A program made the translations under genes and the position numbers. Under the pieces are notes generated by a model. The model saw only the letters and a program-made list of their open reading frames with translations, did no database searches and had not been told where the DNA came from. 64,000 bases of DNA, taken from positions 40,864-104,863 of the forward strand of contig JAJZZM010000001.1 in the NCBI GenBank assembly GCA_021797555.1. Reading direction: 5' to 3'. This DNA comes from Thermoplasmata archaeon (GTDB taxonomy: Archaea; Thermoplasmatota; Thermoplasmata; Thermoplasmatales; Thermoplasmataceae). This document shows, in pieces, positions 1 through 9,944 of the stretch (position 1 is its first letter; the number at the start of each line of letters is the position of its first letter).

Positions 1-157
1 TTACACTGCCCATAATCCATTATAGGATGGATGCAGGTCCTGCGGCAGCCAATGTAAATAGCTATCCCGGGCTTATTATTCCGCCAAGGCTTAGAAAATA
101 CATATTTCATGCAAGATATTTTTTAAGCTTTTTATCCTCTTTAATTCTGTTTTCCAT
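1..157 (-). pseudogene. Relic of an APC-family amino-acid permease (N-terminus)
   Basis: Read on the minus strand from an ATG at 155-157, one frame gives MENRIKEDKKLKKYLA, stop, NMYFLSLGGIISPG, stop, LFTLAAAGPASIL, stop, WIMGSV, and runs off the window edge. The order LSLGGII..G(W)LF..AGPASIL(S)W is the first-helix signature of amino acid/polyamine permeases. All three stops lie where the family has Trp or Ser, and each is one substitution away (TGG to TGA, TGG to TAG, TCA to TAA). The LF-to-AGP stretch also looks a few residues short. The plus strand has an open frame here (3-191), but its product resembles nothing I know. I read this as a dead transporter gene whose body lies to the left. 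Confidence 0.6.
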
Positions 158-407
158 TAAAGTTTTGGGTATATTGTTATTATCTATATAAAATATAAAT
201 TTATGATTTTATTTAAATTTTTTATTTAAAATTCTATCATATATACAAATAATAAACTAAAAATTGTTAATTAGTATTTTATATTATTTGTATAAAATAA
301 AAATATACATTAAAATTAAAGACATAAATTATTGATATATAATGTAAGTATTAAACATACATACAAAAATTTCGTATTTTATTAATAATCAAGAATATTA
401 ATAATTC

Positions 408-1319
408 ATGGATAATTATATCTCAGTAATTATTACGGCGTATAACAGGAAAGAGTTTTTATTAGATGCACTCAAAAGTGCCATAAACCAGACATTGGAT
501 AAAAAATATTATGAAATTATAGTTATAAAAAATTATAATGATGAAATAATAGATAAATTTATAGAAAATAATAATATTAAAAGTATTAATATTGATGGTT
601 ATCATGGAGAGCTTTTATACGCAGGAATAAGGGAATCAAAAGGCAATATAATATCATTTCTGGATGATGATGATTTATTTTTTAACAATAAATTAGAATA
701 TGTTTATAATTTATTCAAAAATAATGATGATTTAGTTTATTACCATAATAATTATATTCCTGTAAATGAAAAAAATGAAAATGTAAATTTTATTAATGAA
801 AATATAGACTTTAACAATTCATGCATGAGCATAAAAAAAGATATTATTGATTTAAATAAATTAAAAAAAATATCGGCATTAACGGATATATTCATTTATT
901 TATCTGCCATAGATTATGATGGCAAAATAAAACTTGATAAAACAAAATTAACATATTACCGGGTTCATAGCAGTGCATCAAATTTTACCGCAGATAATTT
1001 TGATGATTATAAAAATAAAAAAATAAGGTTTTTGGATGTTTCACTGGCTGAACTTTATAAATTTAAAAATATTTTTAATAATAAAAATGTTGTAAAACAT
1101 ATAACTTCATATATAACAGACCTTAAAATGGATAAATTTTTATGGGGTTTTTATAATGAACGCCCATCAAATATTATAAATTTTATTATACACATGGACC
1201 GCCCATTAAAAAACAGGTCCATGAAATTATTATATTATGCAATAGTGAGATTGAAACCGCATTATTTTATGAGATATGCAATTGAAAAAAGGAAGAATGA
1301 TTTTGTAAGAATGATTTAA
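408..1319 (+). CDS. GT2 family glycosyltransferase
   Basis: A 303-residue GT-A fold glycosyltransferase, predicted to move a sugar from a nucleotide donor onto a glycan at the cytoplasmic membrane face. The N-terminus ISVIITAYNRKEFL is the GT2 nucleotide-binding strand. FLDDDDLF at about residues 85-91 supplies the DXD metal/diphosphate site. A late YYRVHSSASN resembles the YR(x)H segment of many GT2 enzymes. It is one of four close paralogues here (others at 11215, 14856 and 24189), which share the start, the KSA(I/L)NQTLDKKYYEIIV block and the DDDD motif. It sits 45 bases before a GT4 gene on the same strand, so the two may form one transcript. The ATG was chosen by alignment with the paralogues. 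Donor and acceptor cannot be told. Confidence 0.9.
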   Translation: MDNYISVIITAYNRKEFLLDALKSAINQTLDKKYYEIIVIKNYNDEIIDKFIENNNIKSINIDGYHGELLYAGIRESKGNIISFLDDDDLFFNNKLEYVYNLFKNNDDLVYYHNNYIPVNEKNENVNFINENIDFNNSCMSIKKDIIDLNKLKKISALTDIFIYLSAIDYDGKIKLDKTKLTYYRVHSSASNFTADNFDDYKNKKIRFLDVSLAELYKFKNIFNNKNVVKHITSYITDLKMDKFLWGFYNERPSNIINFIIHMDRPLKNRSMKLLYYAIVRLKPHYFMRYAIEKRKNDFVRMI

Positions 1320-1364
1320 ATAAAAAATATGAAACTATTATATATATAATTAGGATATATATTT

Positions 1365-2621
1365 GTGAATATAGTTATAACAGGACCTGATATTATAATA
1401 TCGAAAGGCGGTGCACAAAACGTTGCAGTTAATGTTATAAAAATACTGAATAACCATTATAATATAATATATTTACCCGATCCGGAACTTTACAATAAAT
1501 TTAGAAGCAATAAAAATAATACAATAAAAATAGCAAATAATCTTGAAAAATCTGGAATAAAAATAACAAAATATTTTTATGATATATTAGATAATAATTA
1601 TAATTATGATGAAATAATTAATATTTATTCAAAGGAAAATATGGATTTTATATTCAATTTTGATTTTATTGGCAATTTTATATTTTCAAAAAATTTTACA
1701 CTGGAATTAAGCAAAAAAATGAATTTAAAATACGGCGTTTGCCTTCAGGGCCTGGGCAATTATGATATCCATTTGTTTAAATATATGTACTCAACATTAA
1801 TGCTAAGCAAAAATTTTCATATTTTTTTATACAGAGTGTACAATTTTATATACAGGCATTTTTTATTATTTGAGCTTGCAAATTCAGATAATTTATTATT
1901 TATTTTAGTTATATATGAAAATTATAATGATAATATAAATATAAATTTTGAAAATATTGAAATAATAAATCCTGCGGTAGGAGTTATTAATTCAAACATA
2001 GATATAAGCATGTACATCAACATGCATAAGGAAAATAAAATCATATTCTTTGCAAGGTTAAATTATTTAAAGGGGATACTTGATATACCAAAAATATTAA
2101 AATTAATAATAAAAAAATATAATACAAAAATAGTTATATGTGGTAAATTCAATCGTGATTTTGAGCGTAAATTATTTTTTAAAATGGTAAATAAATTAAA
2201 ATTAAATGATTATGTTGTTTATAAGGGATATTTAAGTGATGATGAATTATACAATGAAATATCAACATCAAAATTAATGCTTTATCCATCGCATGATGAT
2301 TCTCAGCCCATAGCAGTAATGCAGTCACTGTCATTATATACTCCGGTAGTGGCATACAGTATAGCAGGATTGAAAATATACAATGATTTTAAATCTGTAA
2401 AATTGGTAAAGGAATTTGATTACAAATCAATGGCAAATGAAGCATTAAAGATATTAAAAATGGAAAATACATATAATTTATTCAATGACAATATAAATGA
2501 ATTTATAAAAAAACACAACTGGTACAATGTTGCAATGGAATATAAAAATATTATAGAAAAATACAGTAAAAATGATGCAAAAATAGAAAAAGATGCAAAA
2601 GATATAGATTTATATAATTAA
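1365..2621 (+). CDS. GT4-like glycosyltransferase
   Basis: A 418-residue two-domain (GT-B) glycosyltransferase. It starts with GTG at MNIVITGPDIIISKGGAQNVAVNV, which has the GGAQ acceptor-domain loop typical of GT4. The C-terminal domain has KIIFFARLNYLKGI (donor site start) and YPSHDDSQPIAVMQSLSLYTPVVAY, the position of the EX7E motif. Here the first Glu is replaced by Asp/Ser and the second by Gln, so the usual catalytic pair is not obvious and activity is less certain than for the other GT4 genes. A frameshifted paralogue lies at 8145-9400 on the other strand. The preceding GT2 gene ends 45 bases upstream, suggesting co-expression. The tail is Lys/Asp-rich and low complexity. Confidence 0.85.
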   Translation: MNIVITGPDIIISKGGAQNVAVNVIKILNNHYNIIYLPDPELYNKFRSNKNNTIKIANNLEKSGIKITKYFYDILDNNYNYDEIINIYSKENMDFIFNFDFIGNFIFSKNFTLELSKKMNLKYGVCLQGLGNYDIHLFKYMYSTLMLSKNFHIFLYRVYNFIYRHFLLFELANSDNLLFILVIYENYNDNININFENIEIINPAVGVINSNIDISMYINMHKENKIIFFARLNYLKGILDIPKILKLIIKKYNTKIVICGKFNRDFERKLFFKMVNKLKLNDYVVYKGYLSDDELYNEISTSKLMLYPSHDDSQPIAVMQSLSLYTPVVAYSIAGLKIYNDFKSVKLVKEFDYKSMANEALKILKMENTYNLFNDNINEFIKKHNWYNVAMEYKNIIEKYSKNDAKIEKDAKDIDLYN

Positions 2622-2871
2622 TATTAAAATAGGGTCAATAAATAATATATAATTATTATAACACATATAAAAATTGTATTAATATTTACATCCCGGAAAT
2701 GGTTTGTACAATAACGCCATGATGAGATGTTCAATAGGATGTATCCTTTTATAAATACACAAAAATTTTACACGGGCTTATGATAGCTTTATCTAGGTAA
2801 TTGCCTTATAATCTATTTATTAATTCAAAAAATTTATAAAAATAATAATTATATATAAAATTTAAATTGGT

Positions 2872-5800
2872 TTATTTCCTTTTCCTGAATACATATAATA
2901 TTCCAAGGACAGAGCCTAAAGCGCCTAAAAATACGCCCACATATGCTATGTCATATACAACTGCATTGCTATGTTTTAAACTATTTATATTATGGTACTG
3001 ATTTGACAATGTGTTGTTTACATTAAGTGTGGTGTAATTATACGATGTTAATCCATCATTTTGCATTGTTTTAACTGTTACATTATATGTTCCCTCAGGA
3101 AGTATGTTTGTGTTATAACTGAATTTTATTATTTTGTCTGTTGTATTATATATAATATGGTTATCTATATATACATCTGTGTATGCAATATTATTGCCTG
3201 TGATATTTATATTAAGTGTTATATTGCCTGTATATGTACTGTTGTATACCGGTGATATTATATTTATTTCTGGCTTTGCAGGGCTAATTGTTTTATATGA
3301 TGAGTCATGAAGTACTAACTTTGAAGATACAGAATTTATATTATCAATATAACTTGATATCATTATTAATTTACTGTTTTTTAACACAATGTTTGATCCT
3401 ATTGTTTTATTAAGATAGATTACAGAGTTGTTTACATATAGAGTTCCACTTATTGTTGTGTGTGACAACGAAATTGATGAATTATTTATATAGTTATTTC
3501 CCAGTAATATTGAATCCGTTATATTGCCGTTATAACTTATTTTATCGTTCTTTAATGCAAGGCCATATGTTAGATTTAGATTTGATATTTTTGAGTTCTG
3601 TATAATTGTATAAGGTTCTATTTCAAATGATTTCTGTGCACTGTATGCCGTTGTTGTTGGATATGCATTCTCTGATATGCCCGATATATATATGTTGTAT
3701 AAGCCGGGGGGCAGTTCTGTATCTTCCCTTAATATACCATAATAGTTTATCCCAAAGCTGCCATCCGATGTTGTGGATGGCAATTTGAAGTGTCCAACCC
3801 ATTCATTTACCATTGAATTATAATTCATTGCTATCTGTGTAAATTCTGTCATTTCATAATATTCATTATCAAGAAGTGCAGGATAAAATGTCATGGAGTA
3901 CATACCATACTTTACCTCGGTTCCATTTGGATACTGAATATTTGCCATTACTGTTACATTTTGCCCCTCATATGCAACCGAATTTACTGAAATTATTGGT
4001 GTTATGGATTTAGTAACATATATCTGGCCATAGAAGGATCCATTTATATATTCATTATTAAAATGGCTGAAATAGCTTGAATTTATGAGTATTGTATATA
4101 ATCCAGATGATGCATTGGATGGCACATATAATTCTGGTATGGCATTTGGATTGCAAGAGTCATCAAGCACATTGTATTCAGCAGAGCTAATCATTTTATG
4201 TGCAGGGGAATACAATGAGAATGTTATATTTGAACATAGGTCTGCAAAGGGTGAAAATTCATTATCAGGACCTGTTACACTTCCTTCAATGTATATATAC
4301 TGACCAGCGCCAACAGCACCCGGCTCAACCACATTTGGCCCAAGTATGACTGAATCCTGTAAATAAGGCCCATTCATAAATGGAAGGTAGGCATATGATC
4401 CAACACCTTTTATTAATGATACTGTATCAGGAAGTTTTAATGATGCCGGTATATCACCAATTAAATATGTTGCGTTCTTTGCATATAATCCTGTTGTAGT
4501 ATTTATGGCATACAATTCTGTTGTATAAACCATATAATATGTATTGTTCATTATTGAATATGAATACATGGATATTGTTGCGTTATGGCCCTGCACCAGG
4601 GTTCCATTAAGATATGACATTTCAGCCACAATTGTTAAACCGCCAGGAGCATTTGTGGAAAACGGTTCTGCCGCAGAAGGTTCTATAATATTAAGGAAAT
4701 CGCCTATAAATATATTATCCACATTCATGCCATATTTTGTTCCATTATGGCCGTAAACCTCAAAATATGATGGGCCGCTTACATTATCAGGTATTGTTAC
4801 CTCTGCGGTCCAATCCTGATCTGTAGTATTGTACGTCATTTGAGTGGTTGTTATATTTCCAGATAATGTAATAAGCGATACATTAAAAGAGCCAGTTACC
4901 ACATTGTTTGAGTAATCCGTCATATTTTTTATTACAGAGCTGCTATTTATATAGGCATATACCAATACTGACTGACCCGGCTGGTATTCGGAAAATTCCG
5001 TTTCATTGCTTGATAAATTCATATTTGCTGTATTCATATAACTGCTGCCTACAAGTACTGATAATTTCTTTAATGACTTCATGGTTTTATATGCCTGTGC
5101 AAATGCAGATATATTAAGTGACCCCCATCCATTTACAAGATTGTATCCATAATGATCTGTAAAAGGTATATTATATCCAAGGTTTACAGGTATGAATACA
5201 TTTTTATAGTCATGCCCACCTAGATAGTATAATGACGGCTCTATCATGCCAATTTTATGCCCTATTTCCTCATCTGCCAATGTTATTAAGCCTGCAAGTA
5301 TGGGACTTGCCTCGCTTGTGCCTCCTGTTATCTCGGTTACATTTCCTGGCATAACGTAAAGGAAGCCGGGGAAAATCGATGCCTCAAATGAAAGGTCTGG
5401 AACGGTTTTCCCATATGGGAAACCTTTTGGAATTATGGAGGAATTCTGATAGGGCATTATTGGCTGCGTATAACTTATGCCTCCGGTTGAACCACCATAA
5501 TTTATCTCAGGTGGAACAAAACCATAGTTGGACCATGCTGTTTGATAGAATGATGATAATAAAGTGCCGTTAAAATCAAGATATGTGGTTGTTCCTCCCA
5601 CGGAGGTTACATATGGCGATGTTGCAGGATACCCCACGGTTCCAAGAGGACCGGTACTGAATCCACTTGCACCTACATCACCGCTTGATGCTGAAAATGT
5701 TATGCCCTCCAATGATCCCATTGCATACATTTCATTTGTTACCTGCTCACACGTGTAATATGCACCTGATGATGTTAAAAATGATTCTGGAAGAGAAAAG

Positions 5801-6843
5801 CTCTGTGATAGATCGTTTACCCTATTCTGTGAATCTATGAATGATATTAATGGTGTTAGATCACAATCTAAATTGCCTATATACAATGTTATATTGGCAC
5901 CGGGTGCCATTGTATGGGATGATTCAACATCCAGGCTTATTTCACCGGCCCAGCCCGAGATTAATCCACACACGGGTTGATAAGGCCCTATGGGAACTAT
6001 ATTAAAATGCGGCGGGGCACTTATATTAAACTCTCTGTCATAATATGATAGCTGTGCTTTTATGTATGGATCGCCACCAAAATCTAATATTCCTATTGTT
6101 TGGCCACTTCCATTATAGCCTTCCTTATACATTGTTGTGGCATTATAAACGCTTTCAAGGTATTTTGGAGAATAGCCAACAAGCGGTAATGTTTGGTTCT
6201 GCTTCTGTGCAATTTTTGATAATGATGAAATCTGTTTTTCACCTATTAATGTTGTTGGATGTGCCATTACAATGCTGGATATATTATTAACCATTATCTC
6301 TGAATTAAGCAATGTTGGAGTGCCGAAACCATAATAATACATTGCGGTTCCATTACTATAATAATTTGTCTTTAGTCCCAAAAAATGTGATATCTGGAAT
6401 TCTGTACCCTCAGCAGATATTATGGGATTAGTTTTATATAATATTTTAAAACCGTCATTTTCTAGTATTTTTAAATCATTAGTATAAGTATTTGTATTCA
6501 TAAATTCCTTTTCTATTTGGGAATATGTCATGGTTTTACCGAATAATGGAGTACCGGGTGTTGAAACCTGATTCGCTAAAGAATTTAAAATTGATTGATC
6601 CTTTAATGGAACATAAACAATAAAATGTAATTCTGTGTTGCCAGGAACTTTACCATAATATGAAAAACCTTTTGCAGTAGTATTCTGCACCGGATATAAC
6701 TTTCCAGTGGATGCAGGATTATAATTATTTGCGGTTACATTTGCTCCTGGGGAGTTATTTAAACCTGACGGTAATATTATCATGGAAAAACCAATAACTG
6801 ACATTAAAACTACAAGTATAACCATAGACTTTTTAAATTGCAT
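2872..6843 (-). CDS. Giant secreted sedolisin (S53 serine-carboxyl peptidase), membrane-anchored
   Basis: A 1323-residue precursor. Residues 1-25 form a signal peptide or anchor helix. Residues about 60-200 match the pro-kumamolisin activation domain (starts GNTELHFIVYVPL). The catalytic domain follows, with Glu301 and Asp305 in GEISLDVESSH, the oxyanion Asp389 in SASSGDVGASG, and nucleophile Ser510 in GGTSEASP. The terminal calcium loop is degenerate (YGYNLVNGWGSLN near 570). About 700 residues of Asn/Thr-rich beta-type repeats with many N-glycosylation sequons follow, then a C-terminal helix ending YVFRKRK. This family is active at acid pH, which suits an acidophile. It probably digests protein outside the cell while tethered to the envelope. 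It is monocistronic, with a TATA-like region just upstream, and far longer than soluble sedolisins. Confidence 0.93.
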   Translation of the reverse strand: MQFKKSMVILVVLMSVIGFSMIILPSGLNNSPGANVTANNYNPASTGKLYPVQNTTAKGFSYYGKVPGNTELHFIVYVPLKDQSILNSLANQVSTPGTPLFGKTMTYSQIEKEFMNTNTYTNDLKILENDGFKILYKTNPIISAEGTEFQISHFLGLKTNYYSNGTAMYYYGFGTPTLLNSEIMVNNISSIVMAHPTTLIGEKQISSLSKIAQKQNQTLPLVGYSPKYLESVYNATTMYKEGYNGSGQTIGILDFGGDPYIKAQLSYYDREFNISAPPHFNIVPIGPYQPVCGLISGWAGEISLDVESSHTMAPGANITLYIGNLDCDLTPLISFIDSQNRVNDLSQSFSLPESFLTSSGAYYTCEQVTNEMYAMGSLEGITFSASSGDVGASGFSTGPLGTVGYPATSPYVTSVGGTTTYLDFNGTLLSSFYQTAWSNYGFVPPEINYGGSTGGISYTQPIMPYQNSSIIPKGFPYGKTVPDLSFEASIFPGFLYVMPGNVTEITGGTSEASPILAGLITLADEEIGHKIGMIEPSLYYLGGHDYKNVFIPVNLGYNIPFTDHYGYNLVNGWGSLNISAFAQAYKTMKSLKKLSVLVGSSYMNTANMNLSSNETEFSEYQPGQSVLVYAYINSSSVIKNMTDYSNNVVTGSFNVSLITLSGNITTTQMTYNTTDQDWTAEVTIPDNVSGPSYFEVYGHNGTKYGMNVDNIFIGDFLNIIEPSAAEPFSTNAPGGLTIVAEMSYLNGTLVQGHNATISMYSYSIMNNTYYMVYTTELYAINTTTGLYAKNATYLIGDIPASLKLPDTVSLIKGVGSYAYLPFMNGPYLQDSVILGPNVVEPGAVGAGQYIYIEGSVTGPDNEFSPFADLCSNITFSLYSPAHKMISSAEYNVLDDSCNPNAIPELYVPSNASSGLYTILINSSYFSHFNNEYINGSFYGQIYVTKSITPIISVNSVAYEGQNVTVMANIQYPNGTEVKYGMYSMTFYPALLDNEYYEMTEFTQIAMNYNSMVNEWVGHFKLPSTTSDGSFGINYYGILREDTELPPGLYNIYISGISENAYPTTTAYSAQKSFEIEPYTIIQNSKISNLNLTYGLALKNDKISYNGNITDSILLGNNYINNSSISLSHTTISGTLYVNNSVIYLNKTIGSNIVLKNSKLIMISSYIDNINSVSSKLVLHDSSYKTISPAKPEINIISPVYNSTYTGNITLNINITGNNIAYTDVYIDNHIIYNTTDKIIKFSYNTNILPEGTYNVTVKTMQNDGLTSYNYTTLNVNNTLSNQYHNINSLKHSNAVVYDIAYVGVFLGALGSVLGILYVFRKRK

Positions 6844-6965
6844 AAATAATTATAAAATTCTAATATAAATATTTATATCATATTTATATCATATTTATTA
6901 TATGAAATAATAGTTTTAAAGTAAAATATATATGTATTTACTTTAGATATAAATGCAATAATAAA

Positions 6966-7202
6966 GAAGAGATATATATCATTAATAGTGTAATTGCTGT
7001 AATTATAGCCAAAATAGCTATAATAGGTAGTAGTATACCATTAAAAATCAGGTTAATGTAACTGTAAATAAAACAATAGAAGATCATGCTGATGAGGTTT
7101 CAGCAGATCATTCTGGAGATACAGCATATACATTTAATGTTGCAATTAAATATACACACAGTGTAACCCTATCTGTAAATCAATTTAATTTCTGCATTGT
7201 TA
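6966..7202 (+). pseudogene. Possible relic of a small exported or pilin-like protein
   Basis: One frame reads EEIYIINSVIAVIIAKIAIIGSSIP, a hydrophobic helix like an archaeal pilin or signal segment, and then stops. From about 7050 the neighbouring frame continues NQVNVTVNKTIEDHADEVS and DTAYTFNVAIKYTHSVTLSV, a beta-rich Thr/Val sequence typical of exported proteins, up to the point where the IS4-type remnant begins. No start codon is evident. I infer a frameshifted gene cut by the IS. The reading 7858-8127 on the other side may be its other end. Evidence is weak. Confidence 0.3.
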
Positions 7203-7709
7203 CATTCAATGGAACGGTAAATGGAAATACTATTGCATGGACATATATTTTTATTCCATTTGATCCACCCTGTAACTGCCTGAACCATTTATAAATATCC
7301 TAATAAAAGTAGAATCTATTGCCAATAAACGCATGTATTTGCTATATACCCTGTAATCATGTGCCCTTATATATGGTTTTAACAATTTATAAAAACAGTT
7401 CAATGAATGGAATGTATGATCTACTGTTATTGAGTCTACTGTTATTGAGTTTTGACAACCATGATTTGCCTATTCCGCTGTCAATGAATGTATCTGTTAG
7501 ATCATACTTATGCAGTGCACTGTAGATTAAAGCATATAAATGGTCAATGAATTTAATCTTCTTTGGTTTAGGTCAATATTCATTGATTCTGATATTTCAT
7601 TTGCAGGTTTATTTAGTATGCCTTTAACTGTTTTCATAATAATTGAAAATTAAATTATCATATAAATATGACATGGCATGACAATATTTAAGTATTGGAA
7701 ACTGGTAAG
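7200..7709 (-). mobile_element. IS4-type element, degraded copy A
   Basis: This stretch matches the minus-strand element at 12177-13045 along most of its length, including the transposase start (a reverse-strand ATG near 7640) and the outer end TATTGGAAACTGGTAAG at 7693-7709. It carries stops, frameshifts and a small tandem duplication (TACTGTTATTGAGTC repeated near 7430), so no transposase can be made. The other terminus is missing; homology fades at about 7200, in the middle of the transposase. Confidence 0.8.
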
Positions 7710-7857
7710 TAATATAACAAAAAATACTGTAATAAATTATAATTTAGATTATAATAATATAAAATAATTTAACATCTTATCAAAAACAGTTAATGGTACG
7801 GTTAATTTAAAGTATAATTTAATATCATTAAACTATAAACCGGATAATAATTTTCTA

Positions 7858-8127
7858 ATGGAGGAACCATATGCTATTCTTGGAATTATAATTTTATCCT
7901 CGTTACTAATTTATCCTTTAGTAAATATTGCTGTAAGATCAAAATTAATTTTAAATTTAAATATTATAAAAATAAATTTAATTTTATTTTTAATACTATT
8001 TTATACCACGTTTATATTATATTATTTTAATTATATAAATATAAATTTATTATTCTTTAAGATATTTGGAATAATAATAACAATTTTACTGTTTTTATAT
8101 ATAATTGAATTTAGAAAAACCAAATAA
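7858..8127 (+). CDS. Small membrane protein or protein fragment, unknown
   Basis: An 89-residue open frame with three hydrophobic segments (about 6-24, 38-56, 65-83) separated by short basic or Asn-rich stretches, ending EFRKTK. It resembles nothing I recognise. Upstream of the ATG the same frame stays open for about 30 codons and encodes Asn/Thr-rich sequence (SKTVNGTVNLKYNL), so it may be the C-terminal anchor of a longer exported protein destroyed by the IS remnant on its left. Whether it is expressed is unclear. Confidence 0.35.
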   Translation: MEEPYAILGIIILSSLLIYPLVNIAVRSKLILNLNIIKINLILFLILFYTTFILYYFNYININLLFFKIFGIIITILLFLYIIEFRKTK

Positions 8128-8144
8128 ATTTAATCTTTATAAAT

Positions 8145-9400
8145 TTATGTAATATTTTCTATATTTTTTATATCCTTCTTTATTTTTATACCGTTTTTAC
8201 TGTATTTATCAATAATGTTTTTATATTCCATTGCAACATTGTACCAGTTGTGTTTTTTTAATAAATCCATTAATATTATCATCAAATAAATTATATACAT
8301 TTTCCATTTTTAATATCTTCAATGATTCGTTTGCCATTGCCTTATAATCAAATTCCCTTACCAGTTTAATAGATTTAAAATCATTATATATTTTCAGTCC
8401 CGCTATATTGTATGCCACCACCGGAGTATTCAATGATAATGACTGCATAACTACTATGGAAAATGTATCATTGTGTGACGGATAAATCATTAATTTTGAT
8501 GTTGATATTTCATTGTATAATTCATCATCGCTTAAATATCCCTTGTAAACAATATAATCATTTAATTTTAATTTATTTACCATTTTAAAGAATTTATTCT
8601 TTTCATTTTTATAGACAAATTTACCTGCAATTATTAATTTTGTATTGTAATTTTTATAATATATTTCATTATTTTTGGTATTTCAAATATTCCCTTATTG
8701 TAAATTAACCTTGCAAAGAATATTATTTTATCTTCTTTTTTGTTTTTATTATATTTTAATATATTTATATTAGAATTATTAATTCCATTGCTTATATTCA
8801 ATACATTTATATCTTTGAATTTTATTTTTATGCTTTCATAATAATATTTATTTACTATACATAAAAATTTAAGATTTTTATACCTTTTTAAACTATGTAA
8901 TATCAAATTGTAATTAAAATAATGATATATTCTATATAAAAATATATGAAAAGTTTTGCTCAATTTAATTGTGGAATATATATAATTGAAAATATGGAGG
9001 TCAAAATTGCCAAGTCCCTGAAGGCAGACTCCGTACTTTAAATTCATTTTTTTGCCGAATATCAATGTAAATTTTTAGAAAACACAGAGTTTTCTATGAA
9101 TTCAAATGCAAATATAAAATCTATTTTTTCTTTTGAATAAATATTGATTATTTCATTATAATCATAATTATTATTTAATATGTCATAAAAATATTTTGTT
9201 ATTTTTATTCCAGATTTTTCAAGATTTTTTGATCTTTTAATTATATTATCGTTATCTTTTCTGAATTCTTTATACAGTTTTGGATCAGGTAGATAGATAA
9301 TGTTATAATAATTATTTAATATGCCTATAACGTTTATTGTATGGTTCTGGGCACCGCCACTACTTATTAATAAATCTGGGCTAGTTATGCCTATATTCAT
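8145..9400 (-). pseudogene. Frameshifted GT4 glycosyltransferase
   Basis: A broken paralogue of the gene at 1365-2621, recognisable end to end. The N-terminus (MNIGITSPDLLISSGGAQN) runs to about 9062. The middle part (NLKYGVCLQGLGN, DKIIFFARLIYNKGI) spans about 9065-8634 in another frame. The C-terminal part (KLNDYIVYKGYLSDDELYN) spans 8583-8221. A further shift in a poly-A run at IKK(H)NWYNVAMEYKN restores the natural end at 8145. There are at least three frame changes, two at or near A/T runs. The equivalent of the EX7E region reads SHNDTFSIVVMQS. Because homology is full-length and well kept, inactivation looks fairly recent. Indel-prone runs could also reflect phase variation or sequencing error. 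Confidence 0.85.
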
Positions 9401-9944
9401 AAATGTGTAAATGAGTAATATGTATAAAATATCAAAGAATAATTATTTAGTATATTTTATTTCGATTATTTTTACGACATAGTTTTCCTTTTTTTAATTG
9501 TATATTTTCATAAATTAATTAAACCATATTTTAACATTATATAATAATTTCATCGATCTATTTTTAGTAATATATGCAATAAAATTTACAATATTTAAAT
9601 TATATTCATTATAAAACCTGATAAGAATTTATGTATTTTTAGAATTTAAAGATACTATATATTAAATATTAATAAATTATAAATTAAAATATATTTTGAA
9701 TTTATAAATCTTTTATTTTTATCCTTTGTAATGCAAACGATAAAAAAAATAATATAAAATCATATCTGTAATTACCCAGCCCTGCCAGTACTATATATTT
9801 CAAAATTATATTTTGTATATAATGTTAAATTTGTAGGCCATTCATTAAAATTTAGTTACTATAATTTATCATATAAAATATATAGTAATATGTATAATTA
9901 GGATAACATTGAAAATATTTTTTGATAAATAATATCCACAAATG
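9401..9944. other. Gene-free AT-rich gap
   Basis: About 540 bases between the broken GT4 gene and the WaaE-like glycosyltransferase, whose stop codons face each other across other material. Composition is almost entirely A/T. I see no frame of convincing coding character, no hairpin of note and no IS end. Confidence 0.5.

Noticed and set aside
1..191. Plus-strand open frame (3-191) at the left edge, and stop-codon recoding for the minus-strand permease
   Set aside because: The plus-strand product matches nothing, while the minus strand gives an ordered permease signature. Recoding would need all three stop codons read through, yet intact genes here use those same stops normally.
2622..2871. 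GC-richer patch near 2690-2760 as a gene relic
   Set aside because: I translated it in several frames and found no recognisable family; left unassigned.
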